From Hymenobacter sp. BT188 (GTDB taxonomy: Bacteria; Bacteroidota; Bacteroidia; Cytophagales; Hymenobacteraceae), in contig NZ_JACSCW010000002.1 in assembly GCF_014333585.1 (NCBI RefSeq), positions 900,828 to 964,827 on the forward strand: 64,000 nt of DNA. The letters run 5' to 3'. The position numbers were made by a program, and so were the translations under genes. Below the pieces are notes generated by a model. It was not told the origin of the DNA, did not search any database, and saw only the letters and a program-made list of their open reading frames with translations. This document shows, piece by piece, positions 48,281 through 56,928 of the stretch (the first letter of the stretch is position 1; the number at the start of each line of letters is the position of its first letter).

Positions 48281-48312
48281 AAAAAAGGGCGCCACATGTG
48301 GCGCCCTTTTTT
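48281..48312. terminator. Perfectly palindromic terminator
   Basis: AAAAAAGGGCGCCACA / TGTGGCGCCCTTTTTT is a continuous 32-bp palindrome between the small + strand gene and the convergent FAD protein gene. Confidence 0.87.
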
Positions 48313-48330
48313 GTTGCTGGCAGGTTCTGT

Positions 48331-49713
48331 TTATAGTTTACTAAGAAGGTGCTGAGCCAGGGCCGCTGCTTGCCCCCGTAGCTCCGGCACCGCCGTCGAC
48401 TCGAAATACGCCGGGCGGCGGCTGGGGCCTAGGGTGAAAAATAACGAAGAGGCTAGGCCAGCATCATCCAAGAGAGCACCGTGTTCGTCGGTCTGAATGC
48501 CCAGACGCAAAGGATCGGGGAGGAGGTAGCGTGCTTCTCGGAGACTTTTTACCAGCGGGTCTTCTACGCGACTGTAGTCGAGCAGAGGGCCGGTGCAGGC
48601 AATAACATGACGAGCGGAAAGCGACGTTTGTTGGCCGCCGTGGGTTACTTCAACACGCAAATCAGAGCCTTGGGGGGCAATTTGCCGCACGCGGCCCAGG
48701 TGAGTTCGTAGTTGTCCGCGGCTTCGCAGCTGCTCAAGCACGGCCACATTCTGCTCCGGACTCCGGTGCCGCACCACCGACCACATAGACGCTACATGCC
48801 GCAGAAAACGCTCTTGCTCCAGCAGAGGCCAGCTAGACCAGATTCGACCCAAATCGGGACGAAGCGAGTCCAGAACATCGCGCCAATCGTAGCCTGCAGC
48901 CTGAGCCGCTCGGATGTGTTGGCGTACGATGCATACTACATCTCCTACATTCGTGAGGTGAGCTAAATCGGAAGCGTAAAAGCTGGGATATTGCGCGTGC
49001 TGGGCTGGTCCGTGCACCGTTGGCCACCAGCCATGCCGTGAAACGGCCATCATAGGGCCCTGGTGCCCATCGGCGTGTAGCGCCATCAGCACATCAACGG
49101 AGGTCAGGCCGGTGCCAATAAGCAAAACCGAATCCTGGGGGGCAATTCCGGCCAGTGCGCCTGGCACCCACGGATTGGGATGATAGTTTTGCGGAAAATT
49201 GCCCCCCAGCCCGGCACCAGTAAGCCCCACTGGCGGAAAATTGCCCAGCGCCAACACCACGCGGTGGCTGCGCAACACATGGCCATCAGCAAGCTCTACC
49301 AGCGCTGTATTATCTGTCTTATCGATGGTGGCGGCTATTGCTGCCTGCGAATGCCATTGAACCCGTATCCCATTTACTGCCTCACCTAGTATCTGCCTGA
49401 CGCACTCTTGGATATACTGCCCATACGTCTGGCGTGGACAAAATGCGTCCTCGTCGCCGGGCAAGCCTTTCTCACGCAGCCATTCCACAAAATGCTGGGG
49501 CTTATCAGGAAAAGCGCTGATGCGGCCGGCGCGCACATTCAGCAGGTATTCCGGTCGCGGTGCTGAATAAGCTAAACCTTGCCCCGGAGCGGAACGAGGG
49601 TCTACCAGATGTATATCGTAGGGGTAGTTGCCGCTGGCATGGGCAAGCTGCACAGCCAACATAGAACCCGAAAACCCCGCGCCTATTATTGTAATGGTAC
49701 GTCGTTGGGGCAT
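48331..49713 (-). CDS. FAD/NAD(P)-binding oxidoreductase (PF13454-type)
   Basis: A 460-residue flavoprotein. The N-terminal dinucleotide motif TIIGAGFSGSMLAVQLAH, the block PGQGLAYSAPRPEYLLNV and RISAFPDKPQHFVEWL are typical of the FAD-NAD(P)-binding family found next to ring-hydroxylating or siderophore-type enzymes. A second nucleotide motif, VLLIGTGLTSVDVLMAL, lies near residues 195-211. It may be an N-hydroxylating or other monooxygenase-type reductase; the substrate is unknown. Two GGGGGGC words occur sense or antisense inside it at 49137-49143 and 49201-49207, only 58 bp apart. Confidence 0.8.
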   Translation of the reverse strand: MPQRRTITIIGAGFSGSMLAVQLAHASGNYPYDIHLVDPRSAPGQGLAYSAPRPEYLLNVRAGRISAFPDKPQHFVEWLREKGLPGDEDAFCPRQTYGQYIQECVRQILGEAVNGIRVQWHSQAAIAATIDKTDNTALVELADGHVLRSHRVVLALGNFPPVGLTGAGLGGNFPQNYHPNPWVPGALAGIAPQDSVLLIGTGLTSVDVLMALHADGHQGPMMAVSRHGWWPTVHGPAQHAQYPSFYASDLAHLTNVGDVVCIVRQHIRAAQAAGYDWRDVLDSLRPDLGRIWSSWPLLEQERFLRHVASMWSVVRHRSPEQNVAVLEQLRSRGQLRTHLGRVRQIAPQGSDLRVEVTHGGQQTSLSARHVIACTGPLLDYSRVEDPLVKSLREARYLLPDPLRLGIQTDEHGALLDDAGLASSLFFTLGPSRRPAYFESTAVPELRGQAAALAQHLLSKL

Positions 49714-49754
49714 GCAGGTGGAGGAAGAACGGGTGGAAGGTAGGCCTTAAAACG

Positions 49755-49790
49755 GACAGCCTGACCAAGAGTTTACCAAGGTCAGGCTGT
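49755..49790. terminator. Hairpin terminator after hldD
   Basis: Arms ACAGCCTGACC and GGTCAGGCTGT around a 14-base loop, between two minus-strand genes. On the minus strand it is followed by CCGTTTTAA. Confidence 0.7.
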
Positions 49791-49822
49791 TTTTGTTTAG
49801 CCAGAAAAAGAGGCAGGAATCT

Positions 49823-50788
49823 TTATAAATAACTGCCGCTCACCAAGTAGTTCTGCACATAGTCCTGAATGCCGTCTTCCAGACGAGTGAAGGGCCGATC
49901 ATAGCCAATGCTGCGCAGCTTCTGCATTTCGGCCTGCGTGAAGTATTGATAGGTGTCGCGAATGTCTTCGGGCGTGTCTTTAAACCGAATATCCGCCGTC
50001 TGGTTGAGGGCCGCGAACGTGTTGAGCGCTAGGTCTAAAAAAGTGCGCGCCTCACCGCTGCCTAAGTTATAAATGCCCGAATTTTTGCGATGGTGCATCA
50101 GAAAATAGCACACCTCGCACACGTCCTTCACATACACAAAGTCGCGCTTCTGCTCGCCATCGGCATACTCAGGGTTGTGGGAGCGAAACAGCTCCATGGA
50201 GCCCGTACGCCGAATTTGCTCATAGGCATGAAATATCACCGAGGCCATGCGGCCTTTGTGGTATTCGTTGGGTCCGTACACGTTGAAAAACTTCAGCCCG
50301 GCCCAGAAAAACGGCTTTTCAGTTTGCGCTACGGCCCAATTGTCGAAGTCATTTTTTGACTCTCCGTAAGGGTTGAGTGGGCGCAACAACGGCAGCAATG
50401 CATCGTCGTCGGCGTAACCCAGCGTGCCTGAGCCGTACGTCGCTGCCGACGAGGCATACACCAGCGGCAGCTGGTACTGACAGCAGGCCTGCCACACCTT
50501 TTTGGAGTATTCCAGATTCAGCAAATCCAGAATTTCGCGGCTCTTCTCGGTGGTATCGGTGCGGGCGCCGAGGTGGAAGATGAATTCTACCTGCTCGTGG
50601 TTTTTGTCGAGCCAGTCAAAAAAATCGTTGCGGTCCACGTACTCGCGCAGGCGCTTGCCTTTGAGGTTGGCAAGCTTGCGCTCCACAGTGAAGTTATCGA
50701 CCACCACAATATCATTGAAATTGGCGGCATTCAGGCGGGTGACAAGGCAGCTGGCAATAAAGCCGGCCGCCCCAGTGACGACGATCAT
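49823..50788 (-). CDS. hldD: ADP-L-glycero-D-manno-heptose 6-epimerase
   Basis: Short-chain dehydrogenase-type epimerase (321 aa) that makes the heptose donor for the lipopolysaccharide core. NADP-binding TGAAGFIAS lies at residues 5-13; the catalytic block reads SSAATYGSG and NPYGESKNDFD, the latter with the Tyr-x-x-x-Lys pair. FFNVYGPNEYHKGRMASVIF and QKRDFVYVKDVCE are diagnostic for HldD rather than for generic epimerases. Monocistronic by spacing. Confidence 0.92.
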   Translation of the reverse strand: MIVVTGAAGFIASCLVTRLNAANFNDIVVVDNFTVERKLANLKGKRLREYVDRNDFFDWLDKNHEQVEFIFHLGARTDTTEKSREILDLLNLEYSKKVWQACCQYQLPLVYASSAATYGSGTLGYADDDALLPLLRPLNPYGESKNDFDNWAVAQTEKPFFWAGLKFFNVYGPNEYHKGRMASVIFHAYEQIRRTGSMELFRSHNPEYADGEQKRDFVYVKDVCEVCYFLMHHRKNSGIYNLGSGEARTFLDLALNTFAALNQTADIRFKDTPEDIRDTYQYFTQAEMQKLRSIGYDRPFTRLEDGIQDYVQNYLVSGSYL

Positions 50789-50846
50789 AGGGCTAAGTTT
50801 GCCTTAAAAGTAGGCAAAAGCCATGGAGTAGACTCTAGCCTCACAA

Positions 50847-50890
50847 CATCAGCACGCCAGATGCTTCGCTGTGCTCTGCATGACGCTCGC
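50847..50890. repeat. Diverged single arm of the 24.8-kb inverted-repeat family
   Basis: This stretch (CATCAGCACG, then AGATGCTTCGCTG and GCATGACG) matches the right arm and its flank at 24851-24890 with a handful of substitutions. Only one arm is present here. Confidence 0.65.
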
Positions 50891-50931
50891 TCGAATAGCC
50901 ATGAGGCAAGTGAAATCACCATCTTTGCAGC

Positions 50932-51861
50932 ATGCTTCGTTTTTTGCTTCAACTCCTGGCATTTCTCCCGTTAGGGCTAATGCTCGCGGCGTGTAATCCA
51001 GACCAAAAAGCCCCCCAAGCCACTGCGGCCACTGCAAATGCCCCCCAGCACCTGCGCGACGACCTTGGCCGACCCGTTGTAGTGCCAGCGCATCCGCGGC
51101 GCATTATGGCTTTGGCTCCTTCCATGACCGAAATGCTCTACGCCGTGGCTGATACAGCTACAATTATTGGTCGTACGCAGGTCTGTGATTTTCCGAAAGC
51201 CGTATTGAGCAAGCCCGTTGTGAATAGCTACCCGCTGGATATGGAGCGCTTGGTGGCCCTACAGCCCGATATCGTGTTTACGGTAGAGGGCATCACCTCG
51301 CTCGATGACGCCACACGGCTTCAGCAGCTCGGCGTGCAAGTGTATTACCAGCGCTACACCACCGTGTTCGATGTACTGCGCGGCCTGCGCGATATTGGCC
51401 GCATTCTGCACCGCCAACCGCAGGCACGCCGCCTCACCGATTCGTTGGAGGCGGAGCTGAAGCAGCTGGAAAAGCAGCCACCAACTAACTCAAGACCTAA
51501 AGTGCTGGCCATTACCTGGCAGGACCCCATATATGTGTATGGTCAGAATACACTGTTTACGGACAAAATTCAGCGGGCTGGGGGGCAAAATGCGGTAGTG
51601 GAGAAGTTTTCCCAGCCCTACCCAGCCCTCACGCGCGAGTACATTCTGCAGCTTAACCCAGATGTATTGCTGGGGGGCAGTTTTGGGAAACTCGATAGCA
51701 CATTCTTCAAAAACTATCCGGAACTGCGCCGCATCCGTGCCTACCAAACGCGGCAGATATACGCTATCAATGGCAACCTGATGGAGCGACCCGGCCCGCG
51801 CATAGTAGAGTCGGTGCGGGAACTCCAGCAGTTGTTGCGCCAAAGCCCGGCCCAGCTATGA
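50932..51861 (+). CDS. BtuF/FecB-type ABC transporter substrate-binding lipoprotein
   Basis: Periplasmic binding lipoprotein of 309 aa for cobalamin, a siderophore or a similar large ligand. Lipobox LMLAACNPD (lipidated Cys near 21). The class III binding-protein pattern is clear: RRIMALAPSMTEMLYAV, LDMERLVALQPDIVF and VLGGSFGKLD-type blocks (actual VLLGGSFGKLD). It overlaps the permease gene by four bases (ATGA). Two GCCCCCCA words sit in the first 40 codons. CATCTTTG ends four bases before the ATG. Confidence 0.87.
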   Translation: MLRFLLQLLAFLPLGLMLAACNPDQKAPQATAATANAPQHLRDDLGRPVVVPAHPRRIMALAPSMTEMLYAVADTATIIGRTQVCDFPKAVLSKPVVNSYPLDMERLVALQPDIVFTVEGITSLDDATRLQQLGVQVYYQRYTTVFDVLRGLRDIGRILHRQPQARRLTDSLEAELKQLEKQPPTNSRPKVLAITWQDPIYVYGQNTLFTDKIQRAGGQNAVVEKFSQPYPALTREYILQLNPDVLLGGSFGKLDSTFFKNYPELRRIRAYQTRQIYAINGNLMERPGPRIVESVRELQQLLRQSPAQL

Positions 51862-52865
51862 GCCGCCGCGTGGGGCCCTGGCTGCTGGCCAGCCTACTAC
51901 TTACGTTTATACTCCTGGTCGCAGGGCTTCGGGTTGGCAGCTTCGAAACGGATTATGCCACCATCTGGCGCGCCTTCAGTCACTACGACCCCACCGATCC
52001 GGTACAATTGGTGCTGGTGCAATTGCGTCTGCCGCGCCTCTTGCTGGCCCTACTGGCTGGCGCAGGGCTAGCTTTTAGCGGCTATCTGATGCAAGCGATG
52101 GTCAATAATGCCTTGGCCGATCCGTATTTGCTCGGAACGGCCTCAGGAGCATCACTGGGGGCCATTCTATGCTTTGCTTTTCTGGATACCTTGATGCTAG
52201 GGGGCTTTTATCTGCCGCCTTTGGCTGCTCTGGCCGGCGCCCTGCTCATCACGATAGTAGTAGTCACTCTTGGTACCCAGCAGGGCCAACTCCGGCCAGC
52301 CCAATTATTGCTGGCCGGAGTGGCCGTAGGTGCGCTTACAGCCGCAATTGGCAGTCTGGTTACATTTCTGGCCGCCACCGACGCTAAGCTAAGTACCGTT
52401 ATTTTCTGGGCGATGGGAAGCTTCGAGCGAGCCGGCTGGAATCTGTTGCCTTATCCGGCCGTGGCAGTTGGCGGGGCATTATTGCTTTTTACTTTTCTGC
52501 AGAAAGACCTGAATGTGTTGCTGTTAGGAGAGGAGCGCGCCCAGGCATTGGGCCTGAATGTGACGCGCCTGCGCTGGATACTCATCCTCACCGCTTCCGG
52601 CCTGACGGGCTGCGTCGTGGCGCTCTGTGGCCCTATCGGCTTTGTCGGGCTAATGATTCCTCACCTTACGCGCTGGCTGCTTGGTGTCACGGGCAGGGCC
52701 AATTTATTGTTCTGCGCCTTGCTAGGGGGCAATTTTATGCTCGTCTGCGACCTATTGGCCCGCTTGCTATATCCCCCCGCTGGCCTTCCTGTGGGCTTGG
52801 TCACGGCCCTTTTCGGCGTACCGTTCTTCGTATATTTGCTGCGGAAAAAGCATGTAGCACTTTAA
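51858..52865 (+). CDS. BtuC/FecCD-family ABC transporter permease
   Basis: A 335-residue inner-membrane permease with about ten helices, partner of the preceding binding protein. Family blocks: VQLRLPRLLLALLAGAGLAFSG, ALADPYLLGTASGASLGA, and GPIGFVGLMIPHLTRWL in the coupling region. The stop of the binding protein overlaps its start, so translation is coupled. No ATP-binding subunit gene follows; the next gene is queD. The ATPase must be encoded elsewhere or shared. Confidence 0.9.
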   Translation: MSRRVGPWLLASLLLTFILLVAGLRVGSFETDYATIWRAFSHYDPTDPVQLVLVQLRLPRLLLALLAGAGLAFSGYLMQAMVNNALADPYLLGTASGASLGAILCFAFLDTLMLGGFYLPPLAALAGALLITIVVVTLGTQQGQLRPAQLLLAGVAVGALTAAIGSLVTFLAATDAKLSTVIFWAMGSFERAGWNLLPYPAVAVGGALLLFTFLQKDLNVLLLGEERAQALGLNVTRLRWILILTASGLTGCVVALCGPIGFVGLMIPHLTRWLLGVTGRANLLFCALLGGNFMLVCDLLARLLYPPAGLPVGLVTALFGVPFFVYLLRKKHVAL

Positions 52866-52994
52866 TGGGCTGCTAAGTTGAGGTACTAATGTGCTGATTG
52901 GTTGAAAAGCTGATACGCTGCTCTGTTAGTTGTTTAATTGCTTGCCGTCCAGCTTATTCCGCGTCTACACATTATTCTACTAGCACCGCAACAA

Positions 52995-53411
52995 ATGATT
53001 TACGTCAGCCGCCAAGAGCATTTCAATGCCGCGCACAAGCTGCACAACCCCAACTGGTCCGACGAGCGCAACCGCGAAGTATTTGGCCCCTGCGCCAATA
53101 CCAACTGGCACGGCCACAATTACGACCTCATCGTCACTGTAAAAGGCCAGCCCGACCCGGAGACAGGCTTCGTAATCGACCTCAAGCAACTCAGCAACCT
53201 CATTCGCGAGCATATTACCGATCAGGTAGATCACAAAAATCTCAACCTGGATGTGCCCTTTATGCAAGGCAAGATGGCCAGTACCGAAAACTTGGTAGTG
53301 GCGTTTTGGGAAATCCTGACGCGCGAATTAGGCTCTATCTCCTCTGCTCAACTCCACTGCATCAAACTGTACGAGACGCCCCGGAACTTCGTGGAATATT
53401 ATGGCGAGTAA
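52995..53411 (+). CDS. queD: 6-carboxy-5,6,7,8-tetrahydropterin synthase / 6-pyruvoyl-tetrahydropterin synthase homologue
   Basis: A 138-residue enzyme of queuosine (or pterin) synthesis starting at the ATG at 52995. Zinc ligands are in HFNAAHKL (His) and WHGHNYDL (two His), and the catalytic Cys is in FGPCANTNWHGH. VDHKNLNLDVPF and ENLVVAFWEIL complete the family pattern. The other queuosine genes (queC, queE, queF) are not adjacent. The frame is open 19 codons further upstream, but without homology. Confidence 0.87.
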   Translation: MIYVSRQEHFNAAHKLHNPNWSDERNREVFGPCANTNWHGHNYDLIVTVKGQPDPETGFVIDLKQLSNLIREHITDQVDHKNLNLDVPFMQGKMASTENLVVAFWEILTRELGSISSAQLHCIKLYETPRNFVEYYGE

Positions 53412-53469
53412 AAGATTATTCCAGTGAGAATCAACTGAGTAATCTGTCACCTATTCAATTCTGTACCCA

Positions 53470-54579
53470 TTGAAATATTACTTGATTGCCGGCGAGCGTT
53501 CCGGAGATTTTCACGCCGCAAACCTGATGCGTGCCCTGCGCACAGAAGATGCCGCGGCCGAATTCCGGTGCTGGGGTGGTGATATGATGGAGGCTGCGGG
53601 GGGCAAGTTGGTGCATCATTACCAGGAAATGGCCATTATGGGTTTCCTGGAAGCAGCCACCAGCATCCTCAAGTTTCGCGGATTCCTGAAAGAATGTCAG
53701 CGCGATTTGCTAGCGTACAAGCCTGACGTACTGATTTTGGTTGATTATGCGGGTTTCAATCTGCGGGTCGCCAAGTTTGCTAAGCAGCACGGCATCAAGG
53801 TGTTTTATTACATCTCGCCTAAAATCTGGGCTTGGAACCAAGGCCGCGTACATACGGTGAAAGCTGTGGTCGATAAGATGTTTGTCATCCTACCTTTCGA
53901 GCAGGAGTTCTACCAGCGTTTTGGTTACGATGTCGATTATATTGGTAACCCTACCGTTGATGCCGTTGCCGAGCACGAAGCCTCGACTGACTTCCGCGAA
54001 CGAAACCGAATTCCAGCTAACAAGCCCATCATTGCCGTTCTGCCTGGCTCGCGTAAGCAAGAAATCGAGAGCATGCTCTACGTGATGCTTTCGGTACTAC
54101 CACCGTTTCTGAATTACCAATTTGTTATTGCTGCTGTCTCCAATCTGGACCGCAACTATTATCAGAACTTCCAACGCAGCGAAAACATCACCATCGTCTC
54201 CGACCAAACCTACGATTTGCTCCGCCACGCCGATGGAGCCATGGTTACGTCCGGTACGGCTACCCTCGAAACCGCGCTTTTCGATGTACCGCAGGTGGTG
54301 TGTTACAGCACCAGCATTGTTTCCTATACCATTGCCAAAGCCTTAATTAAGGTGCCCTACATTTCCCTGGTGAACTTAGTGGCCGGCAAAGAAGTCGTAA
54401 AAGAATTGATTCAGGGTGAGTTCAATTCCCGTAATCTGGTGCAAGAGTTGAAAAATATTTTGGAGAATCCCGAATACATCGCTCGCCAAAAAGCCGATTA
54501 TGCCGAGCTGCGAGAGAAGCTTGGGCGTAGCAATGCCGCTCAAAAGGCTGCTAAGCTGATGGTTGGATATTTACAGTAG
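53470..54579 (+). CDS. lpxB: Lipid-A-disaccharide synthase
   Basis: GT19 glycosyltransferase (369 aa) that joins UDP-diacylglucosamine and lipid X into the lipid A disaccharide at the inner face of the membrane. KYYLIAGERSGDFHAANLM at the N-terminus, YISPKIWAWNQGRV, FEQEFYQRFG, IGNPTVDAV and LPGSRKQEI are the family motifs. The start codon is TTG at 53470: it falls exactly where homologues begin, and no ATG or GTG is suitable, so this is an unusual but well-supported start. Confidence 0.92.
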   Translation: MKYYLIAGERSGDFHAANLMRALRTEDAAAEFRCWGGDMMEAAGGKLVHHYQEMAIMGFLEAATSILKFRGFLKECQRDLLAYKPDVLILVDYAGFNLRVAKFAKQHGIKVFYYISPKIWAWNQGRVHTVKAVVDKMFVILPFEQEFYQRFGYDVDYIGNPTVDAVAEHEASTDFRERNRIPANKPIIAVLPGSRKQEIESMLYVMLSVLPPFLNYQFVIAAVSNLDRNYYQNFQRSENITIVSDQTYDLLRHADGAMVTSGTATLETALFDVPQVVCYSTSIVSYTIAKALIKVPYISLVNLVAGKEVVKELIQGEFNSRNLVQELKNILENPEYIARQKADYAELREKLGRSNAAQKAAKLMVGYLQ

Positions 54580-54612
54580 TAGATTCAATGCTTCTCTACC
54601 AGTTCGATTCTA

Positions 54613-54680
54613 ACAGTATTGCTTAAAAAGGAAAGACCCGAGGATGTATCCTCGGGTCTTTCCTTTTTAAGCAATACTGT
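54613..54680. terminator. Very long perfect palindrome, bidirectional terminator between lpxB and clpX
   Basis: Left arm 54613-54645 and right arm 54648-54680 are perfect reverse complements of 33 bp with a 2-bp loop. The core AAGGAAAGACCCGAGGAT and its complement give a GC-rich stem with A/T tracts on both sides. It lies seven bases from the clpX stop. Confidence 0.88.
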
Positions 54681-54686
54681 AATCCA

Positions 54687-55913
54687 CTAAGCTGCTCGCA
54701 ACTGCTTCAGCGGCGACTTCTCAAATTTGCTTTGCGCGTAATCTAAGTCGATAACGAGTTCCTGAACATCTGTTTCAGAAGGCATATCAAACATGGCATC
54801 TGTCATGATGCTTTCGCAGATAGAGCGCAAGCCGCGAGCACCAAGACGATATTCGTCGGCTTTCACAACAATGTATTCCATAGCCGCCTCAGAGAAGGAA
54901 AGTTTAATATTTTCCATCTCGAATAAGCGCTGATACTGCTTCACGATCGAGTTTTTAGGCTCCGTCAGAATCTTGCGCAGCGTAGCGTGGTCGAGCGGAT
55001 TAAGGTGAGTAAGTACGGGCAAACGACCAATCAACTCAGGAATAAGCCCAAACTGCTTCAAATCCACGGCTGTCACGTAGCGCAGGAAATTCTGAGTATC
55101 GACCTTCTCGTCCAACATCGTTTTGGAGAAGCCCATAGGCTTGGTATTCAAGCGGCTCTTGATGATGCGCTCGATACCAACAAAAGCCCCCCCGCAGATA
55201 AACAGGATGTTTTCAGTGTTTACCGTAATCATCTTTTGCTCAGGGTGCTTGCGGCCACCGTGGGGCGGTACATTCACTGTAGTGCCTTCTAAAAGCTTCA
55301 GCATTGCCTGCTGTACACCCTCGCCGCTCACATCGCGCGTGATACTGGGGTTATCGCTCTTACGGGCGATTTTGTCAATTTCGTCGATATAAACGATGCC
55401 GCGCTCGGCAGCCTCTACATTGTAATCAGCTGATTGGAGCAGGCGAGTCAGAATGCTTTCCACATCTTCCCCCACATAACCGGCTTCCGTAAGCACAGTA
55501 GCATCGGCAATGCAGAACGGTACTTGCAGGATATTGGCCAGCATACGCGCCAAGAACGTCTTGCCCGTACCCGTCTCGCCGACCATAATGATGTTCGACT
55601 TCTCGATTACCACATCATCCTTGGTGGCGGGTTTCTGCATCAGGCGCTTGTAGTGGTTATATACCGCCACTGACATTACCTTTTTCGCCTCATCCTGACC
55701 TACTACATACTGGTCCAAGTACTCCTTCATCTCGCGCGGCTTCACGAGGTTGAATTTTGGCGTCTTGCTATTTGAGCGAATCTTGTTCTCTTCGTTCAAT
55801 ATCTGCTGGGCCTGACCCACACAACGCTCACAAATGTGTGCGTTGATGCCGGAAATCATTACCGAGACGTCTTTTTTGCTCTTACCGCAGAAGGAGCACG
55901 TAATATCTGCCAT
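54687..55913 (-). CDS. clpX: ATP-dependent Clp protease ATP-binding subunit ClpX
   Basis: AAA+ unfoldase (408 aa) that recognises tagged substrates and feeds them to ClpP. The N-terminal zinc-binding domain has Cys6, Cys9, Cys28 and Cys31. Walker A reads GETGTGKT (about residues 112-119) and Walker [12 protein letters not shown]. The ClpP-docking loop region and the sensor-2 segment GARGLRSI are present. It lies downstream of clpP and tig on the minus strand, but with a terminator and its own -7 box in between. Confidence 0.95.
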   Translation of the reverse strand: MADITCSFCGKSKKDVSVMISGINAHICERCVGQAQQILNEENKIRSNSKTPKFNLVKPREMKEYLDQYVVGQDEAKKVMSVAVYNHYKRLMQKPATKDDVVIEKSNIIMVGETGTGKTFLARMLANILQVPFCIADATVLTEAGYVGEDVESILTRLLQSADYNVEAAERGIVYIDEIDKIARKSDNPSITRDVSGEGVQQAMLKLLEGTTVNVPPHGGRKHPEQKMITVNTENILFICGGAFVGIERIIKSRLNTKPMGFSKTMLDEKVDTQNFLRYVTAVDLKQFGLIPELIGRLPVLTHLNPLDHATLRKILTEPKNSIVKQYQRLFEMENIKLSFSEAAMEYIVVKADEYRLGARGLRSICESIMTDAMFDMPSETDVQELVIDLDYAQSKFEKSPLKQLRAA

Positions 55914-55966
55914 TGCCTGGATTATCAGAATAGGATAGGTAATCTCCGCTCACGCTGGAGCGGCAT

Positions 55967-55974
55967 CAAAGGTA
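55967..55974 (-). promoter_or_regulatory. -7 box of clpX
   Basis: On the minus strand TACCTTTG, a full match to TAnnTTTG, about 54 bp before the clpX start. The -33 element is poor (TTCG at 22 bp). It suggests separate transcription of clpX. Confidence 0.5.
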
Positions 55975-56039
55975 CAAAAGGCTAACGCCCTGCGTACGAA
56001 AAAAAGTTGCCCCACCATAGGGCTTCTATTTAAAAGTGA

Positions 56040-56077
56040 AAATCCCATTTCCGGTTTTCAAGCCAGAAATGGGATTT
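56040..56077. terminator. Terminator between clpP and clpX
   Basis: Arms AAATCCCATTTC and GAAATGGGATTT with A/T-rich flanks, 45 bp after the clpP stop on the minus strand. Confidence 0.78.
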
Positions 56078-56121
56078 CAATTTGCGTTAGATCGTCATGC
56101 AGAGCGATCAATAAGGCTAGC

Positions 56122-56820
56122 TTAAGCTACTTTGCGCTCAAGCACTTCATCAATCAGGCCATATTCCTTAGCCTCATCAGCACGCATCCAGTAGTCACGG
56201 TCGGAGTTATCATGAATTTCCTGATACGTCTTGCCCGTGTGCTGCGCCAGAATGTCGTAAAGCTCTTTCTTAAGCTTCAGGATCTCGCGAGCCGTGATTT
56301 CGATATCAGAAGACTGACCTTGTGCACCACCAGAAGGCTGGTGAATCATCACGCGAGCGTGGGGGAGAGCCGAGCGCTTGTCTTTGGCACCACCAGCCAG
56401 CAATACCGCGCCCATCGAAGCAGCTAAGCCAGTGCAAATAGTTGCTACATCAGGACCCACATACTGCATGGTGTCATAAATACCCAAACCGGCATACACG
56501 GAGCCACCAGGTGAGTTGATGTAGAGCAGAATGTCCTTTTTGGCATCCGCTGACTCTAGGAATAGCAGCTGAGCAGTGATGATATTAGCAATGTAATCGT
56601 CAACGGCCGTGCCTAGGAATACGATGCGGTCCATAATCAGGCGAGAAAAGACGTCAATCTCAGCAAAGCGCGTGGGACGTTCCTCAATTACCGAGCGGGT
56701 CATACCCGTCACGGAATGACGCATCTGGCCTTCCATGTGGTGTAGGTATTGATCAACACCCAAGCCGCTCAGGCCTTGGCCTTTAACAGCAAACTTGCGG
56801 AATTCTTGTTTATTCAGCAT
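56122..56820 (-). CDS. clpP: ATP-dependent Clp protease proteolytic subunit ClpP
   Basis: Serine protease subunit (232 aa) of the Clp barrel. The ATG at 56818-56820 ([12 protein letters not shown]) is preferred over an open frame reaching into the upstream terminator. Catalytic residues are visible: Ser in [14 protein letters not shown] and His in [14 protein letters not shown]; the Asp of the triad lies downstream in the family position. It is about 30 residues longer at the N-terminus than the E. coli mature enzyme, so a propeptide is possible. Confidence 0.93.
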   Translation of the reverse strand: MLNKQEFRKFAVKGQGLSGLGVDQYLHHMEGQMRHSVTGMTRSVIEERPTRFAEIDVFSRLIMDRIVFLGTAVDDYIANIITAQLLFLESADAKKDILLYINSPGGSVYAGLGIYDTMQYVGPDVATICTGLAASMGAVLLAGGAKDKRSALPHARVMIHQPSGGAQGQSSDIEITAREILKLKKELYDILAQHTGKTYQEIHDNSDRDYWMRADEAKEYGLIDEVLERKVA

Positions 56821-56875
56821 GGCAAATAATAATGGGAGAAGAAGTGTAAAAGCGAAGCCGAAGCCGTTGGGCAAC

Positions 56876-56908
56876 AAAAAAGCCCTAACGGCAAGTAAGG
56901 GCTTTTTT
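56876..56908. terminator. Terminator between tig and clpP
   Basis: AAAAAAGCCCT and AGGGCTTTTTT arms with an 11-base loop, 20 bp after the tig stop. It may attenuate rather than block read-through into clpP. Confidence 0.8.
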
Positions 56909-56928
56909 GTTGGTTAGAAACCGACAGA

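Noticed and set aside
52866..52994. A possible remnant of a BtuD-type ATPase after the permease gene
   Set aside because: Only about 130 bp, with no Walker or signature motif in any frame.
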